Source of the DNA: Kitasatospora sp. MMS16-BH015
GTDB lineage: Bacteria; Actinomycetota; Actinomycetes; Streptomycetales; Streptomycetaceae
Direction of reading: 5' to 3'
DNA length: 64,000 nucleotides
NCBI RefSeq assembly: GCF_002943525.1
Contig: NZ_CP025394.1
Span: 1,984,001-2,048,000 of the forward strand
The notes below the pieces were generated by a model. The model ran no database searches, was not told the DNA's origin, and saw nothing but the letters and a program-made list of their open reading frames with translations. Below, piece by piece: positions 19,754 to 27,721 of this stretch. Numbering within the stretch: position 1 is the stretch's first letter; the number at the start of each line of letters is the position of its first letter. A program made the translations under genes and the position numbers.

Positions 19754-19798
19754 TCAGGAGAATCCCGCCGCCTTCCGGACAGTCCGGGATTCTCCTGA
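19754..19798. terminator. 14-bp inverted repeat after the methyltransferase gene
   Basis: TCAGGAGAATCCCG (19754-19767) is perfectly repeated in inverse at 19785-19798 with a 17-base loop. It starts 19 bases after the methyltransferase stop and ends 58 bases before the next gene on the same strand. It has no T-tract. A terminator is the simplest reading; an operator for the downstream pair is possible. Confidence 0.6.
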
Positions 19799-19855
19799 CA
19801 AACACTTCGCACGCTCATAGAGTGCTCCCACCGGACACCCTGGAGGCCGATCGAA

Positions 19856-22090
19856 GTGGCGTACCCAGTAGGCAGGTTGGCCCGCCGCCGGGCCTTGGGG
19901 CTCTGCATCGCCCTGCTCGTCCTGGGCAGCCCCTGGGTGCAGCGCCCGTTCTTCACCGCCGACCGCACCCCCGCCACCGGCTGGCTGCTCCAGGTGCTGG
20001 AGGTGCCCGCCTGGCAGCCCTCGCTCGCGCTGCGCTACGCCGTGCCCGGCCTGGTGGACTGGAGCGCCGACCTCTCCGCCGCCGTGCTGCTGCTCGGCTG
20101 CTACCTGCTGCTGCCCCGGCTGGTCCCCGCCGCGCCCGCCGGGCCGGTCCGCTGGATGACCGCGATCGGCACCGGCGCCGCCATCACGGCGCTGGCCGTA
20201 CTGCCGCTCTGGGCGATCCGCTCCGGCCTCCAGGACCTGCACGTGCCCGCCGTCCAGGTGCTCACCAACCTGCTCGGGCCCTCGATCGCCTTCGGCCTGC
20301 TGCTCGGCCTGGTGGCCGGCTTCCTGTACCTGCCCACCGGCGGCGCGGCACCGCAGGCCGTGCCGCCCCGTCTCCCCCGCCTCCGCCGCCCAGGACGGAC
20401 CCTCGCCATGGCCGAACCCGCCACGCCCGCTCTCGGGAGCGTCCCCGGGGACGCCACCCGCTACCTCTGCGCCGCCGCCTATCAGGACCCGGGGTTCGCC
20501 CGGCTGGTGGTCGAGGAGGTGCTGGCGGACGAGTTCGGCGCGGTCGCCCCCTCGCCCGGGGTCGACCTGGTGCCGGTGGCCCGGCACTGCCTGGCCGCCC
20601 GCGAGCTGCTCCGCCGGCGCGACCGCACCCTCCTGCCGGTCTACCTCGGGCTGCTGCTGGTCTCCCCGTTCTGGCTGCTGATCGGCCGCCTGGTGCTCCG
20701 GCTGCTGGCCCTCGGCGCCGTGCCGCCCCGCGCCAAGCACCCCGTCCGCGGCCACGCCGACCCCGATTCCAGCGCCACCCTCGGCCGGCTGGCTGCCACC
20801 GGCCTCAGCGCCCTGGTGCTGGCCCTCGGCCTCGGCGTGCTGCTCGGGCAGCTGCCCTTCGACGGCGTCTGGGTCTGGCTGTTCGGCACCTACCTGTACG
20901 GCATCCCGCCGCTGCTCGCCCTGGCCACCGCCGCCGTGCTCACCTTCCGCACCGTCCGCGCCCACCTGGCCGAGGTGGACAAGCGGCTGCGCGAGACGCT
21001 GCGCCGGGAGCGCTTCGACCCGGCGGCCGTGCCGCAGCCCGCCCCGGAAGCGCCCTGGGCCAAGGACCGGCTGGGCGCGATCGCCGAGGCCCAGCGCGGC
21101 AACGTCACCGTTTACAGCGGCTACACCCCGTTCCTCGGCTTCGCCAAGGCCCAGGGCACGCTCACCGTCAACGTGCCGCTGCTGCCCGCCGAGAAGCCGG
21201 GCCAACCGGCCGGCGAGGTCACCGAGTTCGAGGTCTGGGAGCTGATCACGGAGCTGCGCGCCAAGCTCGAGGCGCTGGCCGTCCCGGAGACGGCCGAGGA
21301 CGGCCTGCACGGGCTGATCCTGGAGGACAGGGTCTTCGTGGACGGCGCGACCCTGCACGGCGACACCCGCTTCTTCGACGACAGCCAGCTCGCCCCCGTA
21401 ACCCGGCTCACCCCCGAGCAGCTGCGCGAGGTGGCCGAGCACCCCTCGGGCACCGTCCGGCACTACCTGGCCGCGCACCTGCCGATGTGGGGCGACGACG
21501 TGGTGCCCAGCCTCTTCCTGCACCTGTCCACCACCGGCCGCACCCTGGACATCCGCTGCTCGATCCACGCGCTCGGCCCGGTGCACCGCTCGTACCACGC
21601 GGTGGACTCACTGCCGCTGCGGCTCACCGGCGAGCACCGCCACGCCCTGCTGCTCGGCGCCCTGCGCGACACCGGCCCGGCCCTGGGCGGCGCGCTGCGC
21701 GCGGCGCTCGACCGGCGGGCGGCCGAGCGCCGCCGGCTCAAGCGGCTGGTCCGCGACCACGCCGCGCTGGGCGCCGACCCGGCCTTCGACCACGGCGCCC
21801 GGCTGAGCGTCCGGGAGGCCGCCCTGGGCCCGGTCTACCAGAACTTCTTCCAGGAGCTGGACGCCTACCGCACGGTGGCCACCCTGGCCCAGCACGCGAT
21901 GGCCGCCATCCGGGTCTTCCTGGACGAGCACGGGGTGGACACCACCGCCCTGCGCGGCCAGCAGCTCACCATCCTCAACCACGGCGTCCTCCAGCAGGGT
22001 GGCGTCTCCATCGTCGGCAACCAGGCCGTCGGCACCAACTCGCAGGCCGTCAACGACAGTTCCACCCGCGTCTCGATGACCAAGCCCTGA
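19856..22090 (+). CDS. Multispanning membrane protein with C-terminal GNQAVGTN motif
   Basis: The 744-residue GTG-initiated ORF has no family I can name. Residues 1-170 hold several hydrophobic segments. A Pro/Arg-rich break (about 170-184) leads to Met185, which has its own possible ribosome site (ATG 20408). Then come a conserved-looking cytoplasmic block (TRYLCAAAYQDPGFARLVVEEVL) and three or so more membrane segments (about 245-370). A soluble part of about 330 residues follows and ends NHGVLQQGGVSIVGNQAVGTN plus a polar tail. The same end motif opens the next protein, 18 bp downstream. The ORF could be two genes that became fused in frame, or one starting at Met185. Confidence 0.7.
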   Translation: MAYPVGRLARRRALGLCIALLVLGSPWVQRPFFTADRTPATGWLLQVLEVPAWQPSLALRYAVPGLVDWSADLSAAVLLLGCYLLLPRLVPAAPAGPVRWMTAIGTGAAITALAVLPLWAIRSGLQDLHVPAVQVLTNLLGPSIAFGLLLGLVAGFLYLPTGGAAPQAVPPRLPRLRRPGRTLAMAEPATPALGSVPGDATRYLCAAAYQDPGFARLVVEEVLADEFGAVAPSPGVDLVPVARHCLAARELLRRRDRTLLPVYLGLLLVSPFWLLIGRLVLRLLALGAVPPRAKHPVRGHADPDSSATLGRLAATGLSALVLALGLGVLLGQLPFDGVWVWLFGTYLYGIPPLLALATAAVLTFRTVRAHLAEVDKRLRETLRRERFDPAAVPQPAPEAPWAKDRLGAIAEAQRGNVTVYSGYTPFLGFAKAQGTLTVNVPLLPAEKPGQPAGEVTEFEVWELITELRAKLEALAVPETAEDGLHGLILEDRVFVDGATLHGDTRFFDDSQLAPVTRLTPEQLREVAEHPSGTVRHYLAAHLPMWGDDVVPSLFLHLSTTGRTLDIRCSIHALGPVHRSYHAVDSLPLRLTGEHRHALLLGALRDTGPALGGALRAALDRRAAERRRLKRLVRDHAALGADPAFDHGARLSVREAALGPVYQNFFQELDAYRTVATLAQHAMAAIRVFLDEHGVDTTALRGQQLTILNHGVLQQGGVSIVGNQAVGTNSQAVNDSSTRVSMTKP

Positions 22091-22108
22091 CCTCCACCGG
22101 AGCCCGCC

Positions 22109-22495
22109 ATGACCACCACCCCACCGCCCGGCAACAGCGGCGTCCAGCAGTACGGCGGCCACAGCCAGGTCGGCAACCAGGCCGTCGGCACCAACGCCCG
22201 GGCCATCGCGCAGAACGTCGGCTTCCAGACCGCGATCCCCACCACCGGGCTCGACCCGGCCGCCCTGCTCGCGCTGGTCGAGCGGCTGCTGGACCAGCAC
22301 CGGGAGGAGCTGCCCGACCAGTCCGCCACCCAGGTCGAACTCCGCCGGATCCGCGAGGAGTTGTCCGAGGAGGAGCCCCAACCCGGCCTGATCCAGCGCT
22401 CCTTGACCCGGATCGCCGCCTTCGTCGAGCCGGTCGCCCCCCTGGTGACGGCCGTCGCCCAGCTCACCCAGGCCCTCCACGGCACCCTCGGCTGA
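22109..22495 (+). CDS. Small protein with N-terminal GNQAVGTN motif and helical C-terminus
   Basis: This 128-residue soluble protein has two parts. Residues 9-33 (NSGVQQYGGHSQVGNQAVGT ...) are nearly the same as the last motif of the membrane protein encoded just upstream. Residues 45-128 are helical and charged (LLALVERLLDQHREELPDQS ... IREELSEEEPQPGLIQRSL). Similar small Gly/Asn-motif proteins are widespread hypothetical proteins in streptomycetes. The motif looks like a short self-stacking (amyloid-signalling-like) sequence, which would let this protein associate with the membrane partner; that is inference. Genes are spaced by 18 bp, so one operon is likely. Confidence 0.7.
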   Translation: MTTTPPPGNSGVQQYGGHSQVGNQAVGTNARAIAQNVGFQTAIPTTGLDPAALLALVERLLDQHREELPDQSATQVELRRIREELSEEEPQPGLIQRSLTRIAAFVEPVAPLVTAVAQLTQALHGTLG

Positions 22496-22528
22496 GCCCC
22501 CGGGAGGTCAGTGCCCGCGCCTCACGCG

Positions 22529-22551
22529 ACACAGAACTCGTTGCCCTCCGG
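22529..22551. repeat. attL: 23-bp direct repeat, left end of integrated element
   Basis: ACACAGAACTCGTTGCCCTC plus CGG is identical to 27729-27751, exactly 5,200 bp away. Outside it (22522-22528) lies the original end of the VOC gene: read on the minus strand the sequence still spells GNEFCVA-stop (TGA at 22522-22524). The serine-integrase remnant begins just inside. The simplest reading is the left attachment site of an integrated element. Confidence 0.82.
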
Positions 22552-22697
22552 ATCTCCCAACACACAGAGCTGGATGTTCTGGAGTGTGAGAGATTGCAGC
22601 GACATCTGTGCTGGTCAGGGGCTCAGCGCGAGGCAGCGGGCAACCCTCGCCCTTCACAAAAGGCAGGGAAGACGCTCGCAATCCACTGTCCGGCACA

Positions 22698-23410
22698 GTG
22701 TTCACCGAGACCCTTCGGGGTGTCCGGTGCATCCGGCTGTCCGTCCTCACGGACGAGACCACCAGCCCCGAGCGCCAGCGGGAAGCGTGCGACCACGTAG
22801 GCGCAGAACTGCGGGTCACGTTCGGCGAGGGTGACGCGCTCCGCGAAGCGGTGGACCTTGATGTCAGCGCATCCAAGACATCCCCGTGGGAGCGTCCGCA
22901 GCCCTTGCGCTGGCTCAACGACCCGCAGGCCTATGACGCGCTGGTGTGCTGGCGGTTCGACCGTGCCATCCGGTCCATTGGGCACATGTACGCCCTCGCC
23001 ACTGGGCGCGCGAGCACCGGGCCACGGTGTCCGCCATCGCTGCGGGGCTCAATGCCGATGGTGTGCTGAGCCCGCGCGATTACTGGGCCGACAAGACGGG
23101 CCGCGAGCGGGCGGGAAGACCGGCGGAACGAAGGGCTCGCACGTCGTGCGGAAGTCGTTCCAGTGGACCCCGGCAGTCATCACCTGGATGCTCCGCAACG
23201 AGGTGCTGTGGGACTGGAAGATGCACGATGGCGTGCCCGTGCGGGACTACCAGGGCAACCCGGTCATGTGCAGCGAGACACCGATTCTGACGCGCGAGGA
23301 GTTCGACCAGATCGGCGCCGTTCTGGATGAGCGCAGCATCAACAACGGCGAACGGTCCGCCACGGAATCGCTGTTGCTGCGGGCCATCCGCTGCGGTCAC
23401 GTCCGCTGGG
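22698..23410 (+). pseudogene. Large serine integrase, 5' part (frameshifted, deleted)
   Basis: Three successive frames together read as the first half of a large serine recombinase. Frame one has IRLSVLTDETTSPERQREAC, then VDLDVSASKTSPWERP and VCWRFDRAIRSIGHMYALA (resolvase catalytic domain; the usual Ser is in RLSV). Near 23,003 the frame changes and some 80-90 residues normally between MYALA and TVSAIAAGLNADGVLS are missing. A second shift near 23,120 leads to FQWTPAVITWMLRNEVLWDW and ILTREEFDQIGAVLDE (recombinase domain). The sequence then stops at the IS element after LLLRAIRCGH. It is inactive. Confidence 0.88.
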
Positions 23411-24809
23411 GTGGTGTATCGCTGGCCACTCGGTGATCCGGCTTTAGGCTATGCGGTGAGTGCGGTCGGGGCGGCCTCGTCGGGGGTTTCTCCCTCGATC
23501 GGGTGGAGGCGGCAGCGGCCGAGGATCTCTGAGCCGATGTAGCGGCGCTGTTCGGCCCATTCGTCGCTCTGCTCGGCCAGGACCGCGCCGATCAGACGGA
23601 CGATCGAGGCGCGGTCGGGGAAGATCCCGACGACGTCGGTGCGGCGCCGGATCTCCTTGTTCAGCCGTTCCTGCGGGTTGTTCGACCAGATCGACTTCCA
23701 GACCGTGCGCGGGAACACGGCGAAGGCCAGCAGGTCCTCGCGGGCATGCTCCAAGTGCTCCGCAGCCTTGGGGAATCGCTCGTCGAGAGCGGCGATAACG
23801 GAGGCCATCTGCTGACGCACGGCCTTCGCGTCAGGCTGTTCGAAGACGGTCCGCAGCAGGGTCGCGACCCAGGGCTGGGCCGACTTCGGGACCTGCGAGA
23901 GCAGATTTCGCGCGTAATGCGTCCGGCACCTCTGCCACGCGGCCCCGGGCAGGGTCGCACCGACCGCGTCCACCAGGCCGCCGTGGGCGTCGGAGACGAC
24001 GAGCTGGACACCTCCCAGGCCGCGGGCGACCAGCGACCGCAGGAAGGCAAGCCAGCCGGCGCCGTCCTCGCTGGTGGCGACGTCCAGGCCGAGGACCTCA
24101 CGCTGTCCCTCGTTGTTGACGCCGACCGCGACCAGGCAGTGCACGTTGACCACACGGCCGCCCTCGCGGACCTTCTGCGTGAGCGCGTCGACCCACACGA
24201 ACGTGTAGGGGCCCTGGTCGAGGGGGCGGTTGCGGAACTCGGCCACCCGCTCGTCCAGATGCTTGGCCATCTCGCTGACCTGGGACTTCGACAGCTGGGT
24301 GACGCCCATGGTCTCGGCAAGCTTCTCCACCCGGCGGGTCGACACCCCGAGCAGGTAGCAGGTCGCGACCACCGAGATCAGGGCCTGCTCGGCCCGGCGC
24401 CGGCGCTCCAGCAGCCAGGACGGGAAGTACGAGCCCGAGCGGACGCGCGGGATCGCCAGGTCGACCGTGCCGACACGGGTGTCCCAGTCCCGGTTGCGGT
24501 ATCCGTTGCGGGAGTTGACCCGGTCCTCGCCCGGGCGGCCGTACTCGCCGCCGCAGACGCGGTCCACGTCCGCGGACATCATCGCCTCCGCGAACGTCTT
24601 CACCATCGCCCGCAACAAGTCGGGACTCGCCGAAGCGAGGTTCTCCTCCAGCAGGGCAGCAAAGGGCACACTGTCACGTGCGGTCATCGTGCAGATCTCC
24701 TTCAAGAGCTTGGTCGTTCTCGAAGGATCAGCCGGTGGCCGTTTCACGTTCCCGGGCGACACCCACTACCGGGACGAAACCCCCGAAACGGATGGAACCC
24801 GTACACCAC
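23411..24809. mobile_element. IS256-family insertion sequence
   Basis: The element carries one transposase gene and interrupts the serine integrase between its recombinase and zinc-ribbon parts. Its ends share the inverted sequence GTGGTGTA (23411-23418, and in reverse at 24802-24809), with further partial similarity inside. The 9 bases outside each end (TCCGCTGGG and TTCTCTGGA) agree at 6 of 9 positions; this may be a decayed target duplication or chance, so the exact ends carry a few bases of doubt. Confidence 0.75.
23449..24687 (-). CDS. IS256-family (Mutator-type) DDE transposase
   Basis: The 412-residue transposase looks complete. RNGYRNRDWDTRVGTVDLAI and IPRVRSGSYFPSWLL form the N-terminal region. 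FVWVDALTQKVREGGRVVNV carries the first catalytic Asp, VVSDAHGGLVDAV the second, and WKSIWSNNPQERLNKEIRRR the C-terminal part with the conserved Asn and Glu. ATG 24687 is chosen because GAAGGAGAT lies upstream; the longer frame would run into the terminal repeat. The gene is antisense to the interrupted integrase. No frameshift or internal stop is seen, so the enzyme could be active. Confidence 0.93.
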   Translation of the reverse strand: MTARDSVPFAALLEENLASASPDLLRAMVKTFAEAMMSADVDRVCGGEYGRPGEDRVNSRNGYRNRDWDTRVGTVDLAIPRVRSGSYFPSWLLERRRRAEQALISVVATCYLLGVSTRRVEKLAETMGVTQLSKSQVSEMAKHLDERVAEFRNRPLDQGPYTFVWVDALTQKVREGGRVVNVHCLVAVGVNNEGQREVLGLDVATSEDGAGWLAFLRSLVARGLGGVQLVVSDAHGGLVDAVGATLPGAAWQRCRTHYARNLLSQVPKSAQPWVATLLRTVFEQPDAKAVRQQMASVIAALDERFPKAAEHLEHAREDLLAFAVFPRTVWKSIWSNNPQERLNKEIRRRTDVVGIFPDRASIVRLIGAVLAEQSDEWAEQRRYIGSEILGRCRLHPIEGETPDEAAPTALTA

Positions 24810-25511
24810 TTCTCTGGACGCAACCTCCGCTGCGATTCGTGCGGTGGACGCATGTACCTCAACAAGCAGGAGAGCAAGAAGAACCAGGCACCTGTCCACA
24901 AGCGCAACTATCATGCCCGGGGTGACAAGTGCGAAGCGCCCGCGAACATCCGGGGAGACTGGGCGGACGAGTTCGTGATAGCCGCGTTCCTGCGCCTGGT
25001 CGGCGGAATCCAGACCCGAACGACCGTGGTAGTCCCCGGGTACGACCCCGCGCCGGAGTTGAACGCAACCGTGGCCGAGTTCACCGCGCAGCTGAAGATC
25101 CAGGGACAGCAGAAGTCCAAGCACGCCGCGAACGAGTGGCAGAAGCGGCATGACGCGCTGGACCGTCGCATAGCCGACTTGGAGCCCCGGGAGAAGACCG
25201 AGCCGCAGCGGACGGTGGTCGGCACCGGCCGGACCTACGCGGACGCCTGGGCGACCGCCGATCTTGCGGGCCGGCGGGGGATGCTGGTGGATGCCGGGGC
25301 CCGGCTCGACGTGAAGCGGGGCACGCGTGGCGGGTGGCGCAAGCTCGACACACGAGGCGTGGACTTCACCATGAATAGCGAGCTCGACCAGGCCGCCGAG
25401 GAACCGCGCGCCCACCCTCCTCGGGGGCATTCGGCGGACCGGGTGCCCGCTCTCACCACTAGCTCCGCCCGTGCACCACGCACCCACACGGGGTGGCCGC
25501 CGGAGTCGTGA
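24810..25511 (+). pseudogene. Large serine integrase, 3' part (zinc ribbon, coiled coil)
   Basis: This frame continues the integrase after the IS element. NLRCDSCGGRMYLNKQ begins the recombinase zinc-ribbon, with further Cys at DKCEAP. A helical stretch (FTAQLKIQGQQKSKHAANEW and IADLEPREKTEPQ) corresponds to the coiled coil that controls directionality. The end RRGMLVDAGARLDVKRGTRG is the typical terminal region; the last 45 or so residues look like run-on past a lost stop. Without the 5' half it cannot be expressed as an integrase. Confidence 0.85.
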
Positions 25512-25910
25512 GGCAGAGCGAATGCGGGGGCCGCACCGCCCGTGACAACCCGCCCACCAGGGCGAGCTGAACCGGGTCACAGAAGTGGTGCCCCCACAGG
25601 CCCCGTGGAGGCACCAAGACAACGGAGCGAGGGCACTGTGGGCTGTATCCGACTGCACCGAGCCGGCGACCCACCGAGGGCGTCGCAAAGAGCACCACAG
25701 AGCCTCAGCGCATCGGGCGGACATCAGGCGTCCGCAGCGCCGGATCGGCCGTCCTCTGCCGCCAGTCCCGGTAGCGCTGGACTGCACCGGGCCTGCCTCG
25801 GCCCACGGGGGGGGCCGAGGAGAACCCATTGCCGTTGCCCGGCGGGAACAGCCGGTACAGGATGCCGTCCAGCACCGTCAGGGCCCGCTCACGCATGTTC
25901 GCCTCGCTTC
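25512..25910. other. Mostly non-coding stretch inside the element
   Basis: This stretch lies between the integrase remnant and the secreted-protein gene. The only ORF with a plausible ribosome site is the 63-codon one at 25705-25896, listed separately. The rest shows no recognised family and looks like decayed element sequence. Confidence 0.4.
25705..25896 (-). CDS. Possible small protein, 63 aa
   Basis: The ORF starts 14 bases after the stop of the upstream secreted-protein gene, with GAAGCGAGG before its ATG. It encodes MRERALTVLDGILYRLFPPG followed by a basic tail without clear structure. The N-terminus could be an amphipathic helix. It may be a truncated remnant of a longer gene in the decaying element. 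I do not recognise it. Confidence 0.3.
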   Translation of the reverse strand: MRERALTVLDGILYRLFPPGNGNGFSSAPPVGRGRPGAVQRYRDWRQRTADPALRTPDVRPMR

Positions 25911-26564
25911 TCAGGTACCGCAGGCCGCCCGCACGTACTGGCCGACCTCATACGTCCCGCCATGGTCGCCATTGGTGTCGACCAGGTGAGTCTGTACCTG
26001 CAAGTTGTAGTTGTAGGTGCCCCCGCCGGAGCAGCCTATGTTCCAGATCTGATCGTTGGTGTCGTTCGGCGAGTAGACGTACAAGCTGTCCGACCAACTC
26101 GTGTAAGCCCGGGGCCCGGACCAGGACGACCGGAGGAACTGGCCCTTGGTGTAGTGGTACAGGTAGTCGCCCGAGCAGACCTCATGGCTGGTGGCGGAGA
26201 GGTACGCGCCGTTCAACGTGGTGGGGTTCGCCCACGTCGAACAGGTCCACGGGCCCTGCATCGGGTGCGCCACGGACGGGGCAGCCGTCTTCTTCGCCGC
26301 CTCCGCCTTGTTCGCGGCGGCCACCAGCCCGGCGGGCAGCCAGTTCGCGGCGTCGTTGGCCTTCGGGTCGGCGGCATTGAGGACCGGCGAGTTGAAGTAG
26401 TTCTTCCCGTCGAACCCGAAGTGGACGACGACGCCACCGGCAGCCGCATGACTGGTCGGGGCCGGCGTCAGGGCAGGGATCGGCGCGGCAGCCTGGGCGG
26501 TTGTCGCCATAGCGAGCGTGAGTGCGATGGCACCAGTCACCGCGAGGACCCTGTGTAAGCGCAT
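25911..26564 (-). CDS. Secreted protein with a TTA codon (function unknown)
   Basis: The 217-residue product has a Sec signal peptide (MRLHRVLAVTGAIALTLAMA, cleavage near TAQA-AA), a short low-complexity segment and a body of about 150 residues rich in Tyr, Trp, Ser and Asn. Four Cys (WTCSTW, HEVCSGDY, NIGCSGGG, RAACGT) could form two disulfides outside the cell. AGGAGGAG supports the start at 26564. The third codon is TTA, the rare leucine codon read by the bldA tRNA in streptomycetes, so expression may be tied to differentiation. It is cargo of the decayed element. Confidence 0.78.
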   Translation of the reverse strand: MRLHRVLAVTGAIALTLAMATTAQAAAPIPALTPAPTSHAAAGGVVVHFGFDGKNYFNSPVLNAADPKANDAANWLPAGLVAAANKAEAAKKTAAPSVAHPMQGPWTCSTWANPTTLNGAYLSATSHEVCSGDYLYHYTKGQFLRSSWSGPRAYTSWSDSLYVYSPNDTNDQIWNIGCSGGGTYNYNLQVQTHLVDTNGDHGGTYEVGQYVRAACGT

Positions 26565-27223
26565 GGGTGTGTAACTCCTCCTGCTGTCACATGCCTTGGC
26601 CCGGTGCCTAGGCATGCCAACAACTCGACCGACAGTAGGCGAAGCTTCGGGGCCCACCTGCCCCATGCCTCGATCTCGCTGCGGACTGTCCAATTCCGTG
26701 CCCCCGATACCGAGTTCATTGCGACATAGCCCGATCTGTCATCTGATCAGTCGACTCGGCAAGTCGACGATCGTCCTTCCCGGCACGGGAGCGGGGGCTG
26801 CCAAGAACCCGACCACCGAGGAGGTGACCGACGTCAGGGCGAGGGGGAGGTCTTCGAAGATGTCCGGTTGCGAGCACCCGGGGGTACCCGTGCACACACG
26901 CTGTATCGACTGAACTGCTGCCCGCCAGAAGCCCGCCGCGCAGAAGGCGGCGCGGGAAAAGGCGGCAGGCGTGATCTAGGCCGCCGAGATCGTGCTGAGG
27001 TTCGTGACCACCGAGGACGACCTGACCACCTAGCAGAGCCGTAAGGCTCGGTTGAAGCGGGACCGGGAGCTGTACGAGACAGCGTGGCGTGCCGACCAGG
27101 CGGACCGCGAGAGCTCCTGAGAACCACCCCGTCGAGGCCCGTCCGACCCCGAGCCGGGCGGGGCTTCCGCGTACCAACGAACCGTGATATCCATGATCAC
27201 CAAGACTTGACCAAGGGGTGGGA
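26565..27223. other. Long non-coding stretch with gene remnant
   Basis: No intact gene is convincing in these 659 bases. From about 26,931 to 27,120 the plus strand carries a charged, helical reading frame (KAAREKAAGVI ... ARLKRDRELYETAWRADQ) interrupted by two TAG stops (26977-26979 and 27031-27033), probably a dead element gene. The first 100 or so bases should hold the promoter of the secreted-protein gene. Confidence 0.4.
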
Positions 27224-27652
27224 ATGAACAGGAAAAAGTGGCTGGTCGTCGCCGGCGGGGTGCTCGCCCTCGGCGCGGCGCTCTCGGCGTGCGAGGACAA
27301 GCTCGACAAGGCGGCCGCCGAGGCACCGAAGTCCTCGGCCGGCGCTCCGGCGGCAGTGAGCCCTCAGTCGACCACCGAGGCCCCCAAGCCGGCGTCCGGG
27401 ATCCCCTCGCCCGACCAGGCTCAGACGGTGGCACTGGTGGCCGCTCTGCGGGCCGTCGATCCGGCGCTGGTGGTGAAGGAGGACCGGGCGGTCAGCCGGG
27501 CCCGAAACACCTGCCTGGACGTGCGGCAGGGCAAGGATGCAGCCACGGTCCAGAAGAACACCGCGTCTCGTTTCACGGGCGGCTCGGTGACCGTGACGGA
27601 CGGCCAGGCCGCGAGGATCGTAGAAGTGGTGAAGGCCACGTTCTGCGGCTGA
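27224..27652 (+). CDS. Small lipoprotein, DUF732-like C-terminus
   Basis: The 142-residue protein starts MNRKKWLVVAGGVLALGAAL and has a lipobox (LSAC) near residue 24, so it is probably a membrane-anchored lipoprotein. A Ser/Pro/Ala-rich linker of about 40 residues follows. The last 80 residues, with Cys in RNTCLDV and in the terminal ATFCG, resemble the small DUF732 fold of actinobacterial secreted proteins. ATG 27224 is preferred to GTG 27218, with AAGGGG upstream. It is the last gene inside the element before attR. Confidence 0.72.
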   Translation: MNRKKWLVVAGGVLALGAALSACEDKLDKAAAEAPKSSAGAPAAVSPQSTTEAPKPASGIPSPDQAQTVALVAALRAVDPALVVKEDRAVSRARNTCLDVRQGKDAATVQKNTASRFTGGSVTVTDGQAARIVEVVKATFCG

Positions 27653-27721
27653 CCCTGGACAGCAATACGCCCCGTTCGGCCAAGTGCCGGGCAGGGCTAT
27701 GTCGTTGGTGCTGACCTGCGG

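Noticed and set aside
22511..22834. Plus-strand ORF of 107 residues at attL
   Set aside because: It crosses the attachment site in a frame unrelated to the integrase remnant and shows no recognisable protein.
26716..27309. 197-residue minus-strand ORF in the element
   Set aside because: It overlaps the start of the lipoprotein gene, has no ribosome site or domain, and shows shadow-like composition.
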